In this document: piece after piece, positions 1 through 13,200 of the stretch
How positions within the stretch are numbered: position 1 is the first letter of the stretch
Layout: each line of letters starts with the position of its first letter
NCBI GenBank assembly: GCA_900239685.1
Contig: OENT01000490.1
Coordinates: 43,845-107,844 of the forward strand
Direction: 5' to 3'
Origin: Rotaria macrura
Lineage: Eukaryota; Rotifera; Eurotatoria; Philodinida; Philodinidae
DNA: 64,000 nt
Notes under the pieces: model-generated
What the model saw: the letters and a program-made list of their open reading frames with translations, nothing else
Told to the model about the DNA's origin: nothing
Databases searched by the model: none
Program-made: the position numbers and the translations under genes

Positions 1-1692
1 TACATCCACCACTACATATTGGCAGAACCATTTTTTTCGATTTAAACATTTAGCGACAAATCGGACAGTTCGGCTCTTTTAAGTTGAAGATCTAAGTTTT
101 CTCCACAGTTTTCTAGTGTTTATATTGGCAGCGAAATCTGTGGCCCATAGTTGCATGAGTATGAAAACGAAGTGTAAGAGACAAAACGTCAAAGAAGTTT
201 CAGTTTTATTGTTTGATGCATGTTCTACATAAACTGATTTAACAAGAATCTTCTTTTGATCTATCATTTATTATTCATTACAACGATTCACAATAGCATA
301 TATAGAGGTATTCAACTACTGTTAAACTCTAGGAGAGAAGCCAACAATAAGACCTACCACTTTATTGCAGTGAATCGGTGACTAAGATAGCAATCTGCCT
401 ATTTCTGAATTCCAAAACAAAAGCTCAATTTCAAATTGAAGGTATAGAAATCTGAATTATTTGCGAATCTAGGCAACAAATTACAATATAATTCTGAGTC
501 CAGCAGACAAATCTTATTGAGAATCTGATGCATCCTATAGGCACCATACCTAAATTTTGTTTCATACAAAATGAACTAGGAATTCTAGCTTGTCTGCCGA
601 ATTCATGTTTCGTAAACGGGGTCGGATCAACAATATATGGCCCGTATGTAGGCGTAGTGTCGTAAGACTGTAACCTTAGTCGGAGCTTAGGAAATGGTGG
701 GGAGTAAATCGGAATCAATTTTAGATTACTTCTTCTGGAATCTTTTTGCGCTATACACCTGTGAACTGGGAAGGTTCATATGGTAATTCCTGAAGTACCG
801 AGCAACAACTGTGAATGTAGCCATGAACTATGAAGTATAGTCGCTTTTGTTTATTCACTGATGCAACTTGATAACGTATCTATCGCTGTTAATGTCCAAT
901 GTGGTTTTTCTTAATTTTTTTCCCCTGGGAAAAAAGAAGAAATTCATACACCAACATGAAAATAGATTGTCCGAAAACGTTTTCCTTGATTTCCTCCACA
1001 TTTAATTAATTTTGAGTATCTAGAGAGTTACTAGAAAGGTTTTTTCTTCATACAAGCAATGATTAGCAGAAATTGTGTTTCAAACTAGTTCAGAAGATTC
1101 ATTTTTCAGTTTGAGATAAAATACATATCAATCAATCAGCGCCGGTATAGGCATGATTTAAAAAAGAATGTGTCTGTTGAAGAATTCATTTGCTACTGAT
1201 ATCCGTCAAAACTTGATGCATGCATCATACATCAATGTATAACGATCGACATAGATGTGTAGTCAATAGTTCCGAAAATCATCTTGTGAACAATTAATGC
1301 GTAGTGGCAGAGCATGATGATAGGATAATCAATGTATGCTCACAGAATAGTACACGACTATCTTTTCTTTAATTGAGATGCTACATACTTGAGTGAATAA
1401 AATATAATTTACTCACACAGATGGAATTGCTAATTATACAATAAAATGTGCTCTCTTCGCTTCATATAAAGAAAGGAAGAAAGTTAACGCCATCAGGGTG
1501 CATGCTAGTTCATCGAGTAGTAAGTAGTAGCAGCACATGAGCAATTCTCTCGGATGATAGAATCAAACATATAAATTTAATACTATGATTATACTTGATC
1601 TGTTATGTTAATATTTTACGTCGGTGGATTCTGATGAATTTTTTATTATTTCAGAATACATATCAACAAGATAACCTTCGTCTAGGATCAGG
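1..1692. other. No gene recognised
   Basis: AT-rich sequence with only short spurious reading frames on both strands. I see no splice-flanked coding segment, RNA fold or terminal repeat here. It lies upstream of the receptor pseudogene that begins near 1693 and may hold its decayed promoter. Confidence 0.5.
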
Positions 1693-4600
1693 ATGAATAT
1701 ATTTGTAATTGAAGCTTGATATATTGGCTTTGATTCTCGTTGTTGCCATAGCACACAGTCGAGTTCTGCTTTAAAATAGCGAAAACAAGAAAGCCGTTGA
1801 CATATTTGATTGTATTCGACTACTCATACGAAGATGATGATCCAATCGCCTATTGTCGACGTCCCGGTAAACGTCAAGCACTAGTTCAAAAACAACAACA
1901 AAGTGTCAATCAAGGAGTACTAAAAAGATTCGTTGATTGAATCTATCAAGATATTAATCAAACCACTGTTCTGCAATGAACTCAAGTAATGAAATAGCCG
2001 ATTTGTATGTGATTGTATGAAAGCAGGCATATTTGGAAAATACTGCGAGTATCAATTGACACATGGTACTAATACATTTGACGAAACGATCCAAGCTCAA
2101 TATCGAGAGAAAAAGGATGGGATTCATGGAGTACTCATTAATAGGGAAAAATCATTTGTTATAAGACATTCCCTTGTCATATAGGAAGTCTTTGTCTCGA
2201 TTGGCGAGAGATTTATGATGTTAATCAGAGATGTGTGGTTAGTATCGATGAAGCAAATCGGGACAAATTAGAATTTAACGAATGTGATGAGGAAGAATAT
2301 CGATGTACTAATAGTATGTATATTGCAGAAAAATTCTGACTTGATGACGAATATATCTCTACATCAAGAGTGACATTCATATATATCAATTGTATGGATT
2401 AGAGCGATGAATTCTTTCGAAAATATGGAGAGTCATGTTTATTCGAACCAAATTCCATCGAATGTGATGAACAAATATGTATGACTAAGATGTATTCGTG
2501 TGGTGATTCGCAATGTGTGATTTGACATACTCGAATAGCATTTTAATGATTCGAACCAGCAGAGAATGACTTTTTCATCAAGCGAAATATTAACCTTATG
2601 TACGAAGCGAGTGCACATCGATCGGCTTAGACACTCGCTAATGGAATACGTTTGGTTAGACAGAGACTACCATGATTCTCAACAGCCATTGTGAAACATG
2701 GTCGAATCGTCCAACTTAAAAGATGAAAAAATGTCAAAATTTGTGTTGATGCGATCTTTCTGATAGTTTTGAATTGTAATAGAAATAATGATCGATATAT
2801 ATTAATGATAGAATGAACGTATTATCTATTCACCATAAGGAAGGATAGGCTTACATTTTGTACTATTGATAATCCTGATTTTGGCTGTGGAAATTATTTG
2901 TCTTTTCTTCGACTTGATAAGTTTTGCTGGGATGATTCGTTCACATTCAATGGTCACTTCTATGCTCTCAGTGTTGATATGCGTGCTTCATATGCATTTG
3001 AATGCATATCATAATATCGAACTAATGATGAATCGTCAGATTGTCTTGATAGTGAAGAAGAAAAGAGAATAGTAGATCATAGTTATTGCACAGAAAACGT
3101 CTAACATCAACGCTTTCAATTTTTGAATAATCAAAACGCATGCCTATCACCATTGTATTTATCTTCACGTTATAGTGATTGTTTTGATAATTATGATAAA
3201 ATATGCCACGGTTCTGGTTTTTCTCTATATATTAAGACACCATGTGAAAATAATGACAGAACATGTTGTCATCGTTTGAAAGAGTCTAGTAGACAAATGT
3301 CCGTTCGAAATTTAAGTAGTCATCATTCACTCGCAAGTTCATCTTCCGAACCGAAGCCAATGAATCTTTGATGGTATTGTAATAATTGGTGGAATTTACA
3401 GGAACATACTGATGAACTAACAAGCTTATGTCAATATTGAATGCATCAAAGTAATCAGTATCAATGTCGAGCACGATAACGTCGAGTGATATTGTTCATT
3501 TGCATCGAATGAAGAAACTAGTATGCTTATTAACAAACGGTTGGATTATAATGTTCATTTGCCTCAGTATGAGAAGATGTGTAAAAAGTATCTACCAAGA
3601 TACTCACGATTGATGACATTGAAGATTGTTGCAATGTTTATTATGAAAAACATACGTTATAATATCATTGTGGTAGCAACGATATGAATTATATGAAAGT
3701 TTGTAATTAAAAACCGATTATGAACTGTACAGATATTTTCTGTTCATTGTATCAACCGAAAACAAGAATTTTTTCATGGTGAAAATGAATGTTGATGGTC
3801 ACCAAGATTCATTCAAAATCATATTAATTATTGATTTAATAAAATATTAGCACTAGCTAACAGATGCGAAATGATATATCCTGTGTCGTATCTATCTCAA
3901 GATGAAAAACAAAAAAGATTCAAGCTAAAAAGCGAATCAACGCACAAGCAAATTTATACTTCAATTTCATATCGACGCAATCGAAGATCATGAGTTTAGT
4001 GACGTTCCAATTATCAGCAACATGAGAAATATGAATCATAAATTCTACTTCGTATATTTCTGTTCTCATGACATACTTGCATGTAAGCGACAACGTTATT
4101 TCAATCGAACCGATATCATTCACAATCATCCATATTCTATTCATTTTGATGCCTAACTTCTTGAAACGAACATGACGATAGAAGAAATTGTTTCATGGTA
4201 CTATTCGATCTTTTTCAATGATCTTAAGTCATTTCGCCTTGCATTCGAATCTGAATTTCCCGATTTGGCTTTTCAATGTAGTTGCAAATGATGTGTGCGA
4301 CAAGAATTCAACTTCGATGACAATTTTTAATCAGAATCATCGTTGTTACTATAATTCTTGTAAAAATGGTTTTCATGGAAATCATTGGGAAACGTACCGT
4401 TCAACAAATGAACTTTGTCGAGTAGAAAACAATAGACTAAACGAAACAATTTCTATTGCATTTATCCAACTCGATTCTACAGAAAACAATTTGGACTAGA
4501 AAAATCATCTATTCGTGTTGCTCTGGTCATGACGAATGGATCTTCTGCTCGTGTAACTGTCGTTCAATTTTTTATATTGGTTCATTGTTCAAATTTAACG

Positions 4601-5958
4601 TAATAGCTCAACATGTCTATTCAAGTTTGCCACTGAGTATTCATTACAATCATGCTGATAATTATTATCCGCCACATAAGGGATTTCTTAAAATGTAGAA
4701 ATATTTAGAAAATATGCAATACTTTATCAAGTATATTTCGGATAACTCAATCGTCAATATCACTTCAGCTCCGCATGATTGTACATACAGTTCATTGTTA
4801 TTGGGAAAAGGTAAAGATTCGAATAGGATTATCAGTTTGATTTAAAATACATTTTTCATCACTACAGCATTAAACGTTACAGTGATGACCCCACGTATAT
4901 GGATCAAAGTATCTTTCATGAAAATCTTGGTTTTAATCCATGAAAACTATTTATATTTCAGACTTCAAGTCATCTATTCCAGCCATATTCTAATACAATC
5001 AACTATATCAAAATCAAACGCCATTGTATTGTTCGTACGATGAAAACTACCTGTGCATGAACTGCACTGAACATCACCAAGTAGATTGTCTCAATCATGA
5101 TTCACAACTCGATCATTGTAATCTACATTTACAAGGTCATCCGAACAATTTCATTTGTCTTCACTCATTCTTTGCAAATAAATGATTCATACTTCGAAAA
5201 TGTAGTATCGGAGGAACTATTTATTTGCAGTGATTTGTCTCAATCAGATTACCTTGTTTTTGTCTACTCCTCGAATATATGCATATTGAAATTGAGAATT
5301 CAAATAGAGGCACGTACAAAATGGGTTCTTACGTTATGTTCGTCTTTTCACATTATGAACCTATCGGCTGACAATCACTGTGACAATCGATCGACTTTTC
5401 ATTTTTCGCTTTTCATTATCAGCTACTACGAATAATCCTAATCTAGCTATTGAAACTGATTGGTCTTCTTTGTTTACATGTTCTAGAAATTATCTATTTT
5501 ACCGTTATCGAATATCTAACGATGGATTCACCTGTTTGTGCAATGAATTTTAACAATGATCTCATCGAGTTCTACAATCGGGTATCTACTCTCATTAATT
5601 ATATATGTCTGTTCTTTATTGAAATTTCTTCTGTTGCTCTTTTGATTATTCTCGTGACACGCAATCGAATTAAAACGATGGACAAACAGAAGAATTTTAC
5701 AAACAATTATAAGTTGAAAAAGAGTTTTATATCATGCCCATGGTCATTGTTATTTCTGCTTTGTGTCAAACGCATTCTTACATTCACTTTTACGTGTATT
5801 CGACTGGCACATTGAGCAACAACATCCATGAGCTTTTCGTCTATGGATTCTCATATGCAGCACAAGTACTTGGTTTTCGTCTACATGTGATGCCGTCTAC
5901 AGTATACAACATAGAGTTTTCTCAGACATCACTCGAGAAGACGATTTTTGTCATTTAA
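1693..5958 (+). pseudogene. LDLa/EGF/7TM receptor pseudogene
   Basis: Relic of the large bdelloid family that joins a signal peptide, LDL-receptor class A and EGF modules and a rhodopsin-like seven-helix end. Fragments lie in the right order but in shifting frames. They are a signal-like stretch (LALILVVAIAHS, about 1720-1760), an EGF end (KYCEYQLTHGT, about 2040), LDLa pieces (CHIGSLCLDWREICD near 2180; IECDEQICMTKMYSCGDSQC near 2460), a Cys-rich piece (3123-3370), an EGF-like piece (CKNGFHGNHWETYRSTNELC near 4355-4420), another Cys-rich segment (about 5040-5200) and transmembrane helices (5450-5958) ending in QVLGFRLHVMPSTVYN. Many stops and frameshifts separate these pieces and no long frame remains, so it cannot encode the receptor. 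The homology is recognised by eye from family motifs; exact exon limits are unclear. Confidence 0.8.
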
Positions 5959-6301
5959 CTGATAGCAATAAGCATAGGAGTTTCACTTCTAAGGATGAAA
6001 ATAATGCGTGGATTCATTGAATGCAATGGAGAGACTGAATTCTGTGCTTATTTGTTGCTGTGCGAGGTGTCTTCTAGGAACATACTCACAACCACAGATG
6101 CATCCCATCTTCCAATTACAAGAATAGGGTATGGTTCACAGACTGCTAGTAGTACAAAATGTTGTCTGTTTTTTTAACTCCACACAAATTTAGAATGGTA
6201 AAAGCGTTATTTGCAACTGTCAATTATCGATATGAAATTCATCCTTGAAAAAATGCATTATGATAAAAAATAGAAGCTTGATTGAACAAAAACTTATTCA
6301 G
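5959..6301. other. Intergenic, no gene seen
   Basis: Short AT-rich spacer between the receptor pseudogene (plus) and the 3' end of the minus-strand TIR gene. The 60-aa frame at 5995-6177 has no recognisable features. Confidence 0.5.
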
Positions 6302-9300
6302 TTATTTATTTTTTTGACGGGGCTTCTGGGAAACGATGGTAGGGTTCGAGCAGAATATTTCAAATTGAGTAGCATTTACTTGCATGCGTTGCGCAAATGT
6401 TTCGAAGTAAACTTTTAACTCTTTGCGGGAGGGACGCTTATAGCCCTTAATGGTGTAGTGAAGAGCCACTTGTGAACTATGCGTCTTATTAATTGAGTCA
6501 ACCATTGCATGCTGATCATGCATTTGATTTTTCTTCATTGATGGGATTTGCGACGATACTAACGGTAAAAAGGTTTTTATAGGTTGCTCGTTATCGTTAG
6601 TGATTCGTTTAGTTGAAAATACTTGGGACAAACTATCGAGGTACTCTACTTTCTCTGTAATTGTTCCATAAGTACGCTCTTCATCTACAGGAGGACGTCG
6701 TAGTAAAGCCTGTTTGAATGGCACTTCATTTCGTTGGATTGTAATGTCATCGTCGAAAATATGTCGACACTTGGCACAACAAATTTGCCGTTGCGACATG
6801 AACCGAATCTCAAGATCTGAGCACTTCAAGATATATTCTGGCACTGGAAATATAGCATCATTGATATCACCGCTTGCTGAGAAGGGGGGTAGATTTTGCT
6901 TTGTAACATTCGTAGGTTTTTTTAGCCAGCGATTTATACAATTGATCAGTTCTGCTGCAAAAAAGAACCCAATTTCAGACGAAATTAATTAACCTGTGTA
7001 TACTTACAGCCAGTATACTTTACAACTTTAACTTCTGACGAATGATTATAGATGTTTATTCAAAGAAATTTTCAAGAAAGTATAACTTACGTCTTTGCGA
7101 ATGATATTGTGAACTAAGAGATTCACTTTGTTGTTTACTTTGCTTTTTTAATTCTTTTTCAGCAGCGTTTAAATCATTCATTACATCTTTTAATTGTTCA
7201 ACTAGTGTTTTCATCTCTTTTTCGGGTATGCCCCCAATACTGATAAGTGATCTCCTTTTTTCTTCATACATAGATCGCCGTTGTTCGATAGTCAGTAATG
7301 TTGGCGCTTCTCTGTCCTCGATTCGTTCGCGACTTGATCTTTCTTTCGCGGAAAAATGGTTTTTTGATTTGGTAGAACGCAACTAGATGAGAAGAAATAT
7401 AGAGTATACATTTTATGAATACTTTGAAAAATATCTACTATTTCAAGTAGCAACTTTCCGAATTCTAAATCGAACTGATCTTCTGATCCAAACAATTGAA
7501 AAAATACTCTTCCTTCGAATACTTCTCGTTCCCAGCCGATTAATGGATGATTTTGAATTTTCAGCGGAAAAACGGGCTTGCCTGATTGAAAAGCATATCG
7601 AGCTTCTTTTTCACATGATCTATTTTCGTAATAATTTTCACTAATACAAAGTAAGATGCAATCAGCAACCCCAATTTGAGAGAAAGACTCGCGCTCTTGC
7701 ATACGAATAAACGGCTCTGCCCAGACTGTAAAGCCTTGTTCGGTAAATCTTTTAATTAACCATCCACATTTTCTACTGTCCTCCTGACAAAAACTAATCA
7801 TTATATTGCAGATATCCCTCTTGTGGCTGGCAGTTCCAGTATCATATGTTGTTCGGAGAGAAGATATTAAATTTGGACTTTCCGATGAGAATAGTCTTCT
7901 TCTTGTTTCTGTAGCTATTGACGATAACAAATTCCACTTTTGTTTAACTTGAAGAACATTATTGATTGTACCGGTGAGTTTGAGTTCTGTTTTTGTTCGA
8001 TCGATTTGTGGTAAAACACATTTGTCTTTAGAATACTTGTAAAAAGCATTTATGGCGCATTGATCCCAATCTTGGAAGATACCTGCTAGATTTACCAACT
8101 TTCTTGAAACAGTACAGCGTTCCAAATGATTATTTATTGTTTTCTGACATTTTCGTAATTTTTCAGTTGTCGATCCAATAAGAGTGAAGCTAATAACTAA
8201 TATGAAGATGTGCTAAAATAATATACTATTTCAAAAGTTTCTTACTTGTATTGAGCCAGTCAAAGTGTGCGAAAATCTCGTGTCCTGTTCCATTTACATT
8301 GAAGAATTGCTTATGCAAAGCTTGCTGTTCTGGTAATAGGAAAAATAAAATTTTCATATGAAAATTTCTAGATTCTAAATGCTGTTTTGCTGTATCAAAC
8401 ATCTCTGCTGCCAAGATGATTTCATTTGTGCATGAATTGGGCACAGAGAATGCAATCGATTTCGAATTTCCATCATGAGTAGCATATTCAATGGATTTTA
8501 AAATAAATGTTTTAATAGATTTTCGCAAGTAATCATCATTTGTATTAGTAGGTGGCATCCAATCAGAAAATAAAATTCGTCTACAACTCAGCTTACCTCC
8601 GTCTACCTCGGTATATTTTATGCCTACTTCATCAGTATAAGTCTTCTCATAATTGAATGAACCTGCTCGTTCAATCACACCCTCTTTCAACCCATTCGAT
8701 GTGGTCAGAATGACAATTACGTCAACCTTGAATAAGATGAAAAGTAACACTTCAAGTTAATTTGATGACTCACTTTTTGTAGAGCTATGTCACCTGTACG
8801 AAATTCAATGGATCCATTCGCCACGACAATTCTGTTGAATACATCCGATGAAGAAATAAGCTCATCTGATTGCTCTACTGATGATTTTGATACTGGTGTT
8901 TTTGAAGGCGGTGCTTTTGGTATTGGATAACACCGACATAGATCTCTAGACGTAGTCATTATGTGACACTGATAATTATACGCAATATTTTTCAAACGCT
9001 TTCCCTCTATGTCAGCCACAGTTTTGGGTAGTTCTTTGCTGTCGAAGGTTGTCGATTCTGTATGCGATAGTAGTTGTTTAATACAAGATTCAATTTCATC
9101 TTTTAGATGTTGAGGCGCATAAAATTCGTTCGAACGCATTCGTATTTTAACACCATAGTTTTCATATTTATTTTCAATATTCGCTAATTTTCGAGAGTAC
9201 TCTTCGAGAAGAAACTGAGTCTAAAACATATAGCAATGATCAAAAATGTTGAGTAAAGAGAAAAATACCAACTACTTGAAGATTTTCAAGTGAATTTAGT

Positions 9301-10247
9301 TTGAATCTCTTCACTTGATGGTTAGCAATAATTTTTAATAATTCCCTCTTTAAGTGATCTACAGCTTTAAAGGAACCAAATAAAAGAATCTCGTTCGGTT
9401 TTGATATCGACGCTGAATTCGTAAATATGCAAAATACAAAGACTTCTCTGTTCTTCTTTATTTGTTTTATTATCAGTTTTAACTCCTTCACCATTTCTCT
9501 TGACCTTTCATGTGAAAATGGGAGTGGTACAGTTTCTTGAGAAATTTCGCTTTGAAATATTTTATTAACTTCTTCATCGTATGGAATACTGAGTAGGTTT
9601 TTGCGTAAATAATAAATTTTTAAAGAATATTCGTTATGCTCTTCGCACAACGTGAACATATAAGGGAAGCGTTCGTTAATAAATTTTTGAAGAAAATACA
9701 GAACACCTCGTCTCCTTGATCCACGCGGTGGCCATTTTTTAACTAAAGTAAAACCAAATCATGTCATCATAAAATTACAATGGAAAACTTGTGTCGATTT
9801 TTTTCTAGTGAACTTATTGTAAAAATCACGTACTTTTGTCATTTGTATACGTTAGACATTGAATGGTCTTGGATAGCTTTTCGAAAAAATCAGAGATGAA
9901 CTGTTTCTTTTCTGCCATTTCCACATAAGGGTCCAATAAATATATCTGATAAACACACGATAACTTTTTCGGATATGATGCCTTTTTCAGACTAAATGGC
10001 CTTTCCGGTCTCCAGCCAGGTCTCGGTGCTTCTTGGGGAATGATTGCAATTTGAATGGAGAGCGAATTTTGCAGATAGTCTTGTAAGAATAGGCAAAATT
10101 CTGGATTGTCCAAAAACTTTCTTTGAATTAGATCATCCACTACATATACACTTTGATTCATATCCATTGATGGGACCATCGCATCAAGGTATTCCATTGC
10201 ACAGAACTTGTCTACTAAGTCTTGGTTGGTAAAAACTAGTTTTTTAT
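6302..10247 (-). CDS. KH-like/macro-like/TIR multidomain protein (paralogue A)
   Basis: Seven exons read on the minus strand: 9834-10247, 9276-9742, 8774-9220, 8246-8726, 7439-8196, 7091-7382, 6302-6954. All have GT..AG ends and the frame stays open to the stop. In order: a unique segment; a KH-like module (NEILLFGSFKAVDHLKRELL); a second one (EFYAPQHLKDEIESCIKQLL); a macro-like domain (FRTGDIALQK then VDVIVILTTSNGLKEG, later SKSIAFSVPN); a short KH-like piece (LPQIDRTKTELKLTGTINNV); a TIR domain (about 7440-7815; NIMISFCQEDS, then SENYYENRSCEKEARYAF with the glutamate at the usual NADase position); a charged coiled-coil-like exon; and a conserved tail (NRWLKKPTNVTKQNLPPFS). The first coding exon is not settled: an ATG frame at about 10335-10455 is a candidate, but its obvious splice donor is out of phase. 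No SAM exon was found, unlike in the paralogue at 16765. TIR is a clear call; macro and KH are remote. NAD+ cleavage or ADP-ribose binding is inference. Confidence 0.8.
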
Positions 10248-13200
10248 CTACAGGAAAAGAAGAAAAACACACTACAATAAATGAATAATGAAGAAAAATG
10301 AAATATGACTCTTAGATGATAGATAGCTCAGTTTACCGTTCTACATTGCTTGGTTTGAATCTTTTTGAAATAATATCTAAAAAAAGAATCGAATTCTAAT
10401 GGATAAAAATTTGAACTCTCTTCCCCCAACGTCACGACAGTATGCTCCTGGTCCATCACAGATCATGGCAGACTTTCCGATGCATGATAAAGTGATCGTA
10501 GTCATATTGCTAGAATACGAAGAAGATACACTACTTGCTTCTCTATTCCCCAGTCAAGCGTTACAACCATGGTAAACGGAAGTATGCAATCGTATTTCGT
10601 TGTTTTTCTTAGTGCCTGAGTTACGACCATATTTCTTCGAGTCGTACACGACGAAATAAGACCAACTACGGTCGGCGTAAAGGACAATGTATGACCGTAA
10701 CATATATTTTTTCTAGCATTAATCCACCCACTCCACTCTGGATCATTCACATGATGAATACTGCCATTAACCGAAGTTTTTTCTATCGGAGAATTTTAGT
10801 GGCAAACTCGAACAAAATTTCAGAAGAAATTTTTCACATAAAATATTATGGAATGGTGTCATGATATGATTAAGTGAATTCGAAGATGAAATTTGTTTTG
10901 CTGCAGATATATTCTTATCGCATTCAGAAAAAATATCTAAAATAACCAGTTCCATCTTGGAATTCACTCAACAATGCCATGGCACCATTCAACAATATTG
11001 AATGTAAAGAAATTTCTTCTGAAAATTTCTTTCTAGTTGACCATTAAATTCTTAAATAGAAGTTTACCTTAACAAAAGAAAATTAATTCCAAAATATTAT
11101 TTTAACTTACTGGTAGACTGCTTAATTAGAAGACATCTGAAGAGAAACAAATACTTAAACTTACGAACGTACTGCTTCATTGAAATTTTGCTTTGGAAGA
11201 AAAAGTTATTTTTCCAGTATCTCAATGGATTTATCGAAAGTTATTTTTCAACAGAACTTTTTCTGAAGAAGAAATGTCTTTCGAACATGCTTCAATCTAT
11301 CTAATATAGGATTTAATCGAATTATCGGTTAAGTGAAAATATTTTGTGTGCCAAAAATACCTACTGCTGAAATTCTAGTGCTCTTTGAAAAATTAAAAAT
11401 AGACATGTATTTTCGGTACATGGTTTCATTTAGTGACAGACATGAATGTGTAGAAAATAACTAATAAAATTGCAGACGATTTTCACTATGACGCCTGTAG
11501 ATTCGATAAGAACCACGCTGATAACATAACATCATTAACTTTTTTAATGAGTATTGAAATAGTATACTAAACGAATATCCAACATAGGAAATTCGATCTT
11601 CGAATTATGCTTATATTTAACATATTTTACCATTTAACATCAATGATACATTAATAAGTCATATGCTCGATGATAGCTTGCTCTCTAAAAAACTAAAGAG
11701 AAACCATAAATCATAAAAAATTCTCTTTAGTTTGTTTCTATTATAACCGTAATTCTTATTGACAAAGAACTCAGCAACAGATCTATGATCGTATGCAACT
11801 GACGTTTGCGATAATCGCAAACGCTCGTCGTGTAAAATCGTATTTCGTTTTTTACAGCCGTATATGATCGTTTGTTTTCTACCTTGGTTGCCGTTCTAAC
11901 AGTTAAATTAGAAATAATGTGTGAATGGGTCTCCATTATTATCGGAGAAGGAAACATTCCTGTGATTGGTAAGAGCAACAGGGTTGTGTTTCCCATTTAA
12001 GTCTGCATTGGGGTGCGCTAACACTTTTCTACTGGTGTCTACTGAAGAAGTGTCATTCGTTAGTTGAGAATTTATTTTCGATGACAGAAACAAAGAAATC
12101 CAAATAATGAAGCATAGCTACAGTCTATGCTTTGGTTACTTTTATTCATTTTAACAACTCAAAACAAATTATACGCTGTAGAGAAAGTCCATCATAACAC
12201 AAAGTTATCTACAGGTAAGCCGTAAAAGCACTCAAGATGTTTGATTTCAAAGCGATAAGTACTTTATCTTCACTGTGTGATGGATGCAAGAAATAATAAC
12301 TATTAGTTTTAAGCTTCGGCAAAGTACATGTTTTAATGGAGGTATGATTACGGATACATTCAATCCCATCCACTCCGAAATTAATTTGTAGCTGTATATA
12401 TTGGCTATGTGATGATTGTGTAATAGAATATTCTTTATCAATTGATGCCCTTGCTTTCATATAAATCGCCCTGATTATAATAGATTTCAAGCATATGAAA
12501 AAACTTGTCTGACTCGAAGTTTTGTTGCAATCCATGCAGCCGATTACGGCAATAATGGGTGCACTATTATATAATCGTACCCATCATTTTTGTGATCAGC
12601 TACATGATAAATCGTCTATTAATAAATTTTTCAAGCGTGACGCAATCTTATTTAGCATTGGAAGCCTCTCAAAACTAAACCACATTGGTCGAAAATTTCG
12701 TTTTTTGTCGATACACTTCCATGTAACAATTTCGTGCGCATTCGTCATATAGATCTTTTGCCTTGCGGTATAGTTTTCTAATACCGAGTGAGACAGCTCT
12801 TTACTAAAAACAATTCCTTATCTATGGAATTCCGTTGTATTTGAACAGCTACAATATAACGTACTTTTCCAAAGGTTCTGCTCCTACTTGAAAGTTTTCT
12901 ATTACCGGTGATCCTTACTACGTATCTAGAAAAGTTGTACGTTCACTAATATTTATGATTCATGGAATATATGTAAAATTAAAATTGATGAATCTTAGAA
13001 ATTAGTTTTATCTGTATAGATTGAAGCCCATGCAAGAGTGTTACGAAAGTAGAAAATTACTGTTTCGCTTGGTTGAAAATTTTTCATTATTTGTATCGCT
13101 TTATAGCTCGCGAAATTTTCTCTGAGCTCGTAATTAGGAGTGTCACTCTAATTTTGTTGATCTTTATATTAAAGAGTAAATACAACTAAAATCTTTATAT

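Noticed and set aside
10502-10750. 82-aa minus-strand frame upstream of paralogue A, considered as a SAM exon
   Set aside because: No SAM pattern (no W..V..WL motif) and no in-phase splice site to the next exon.
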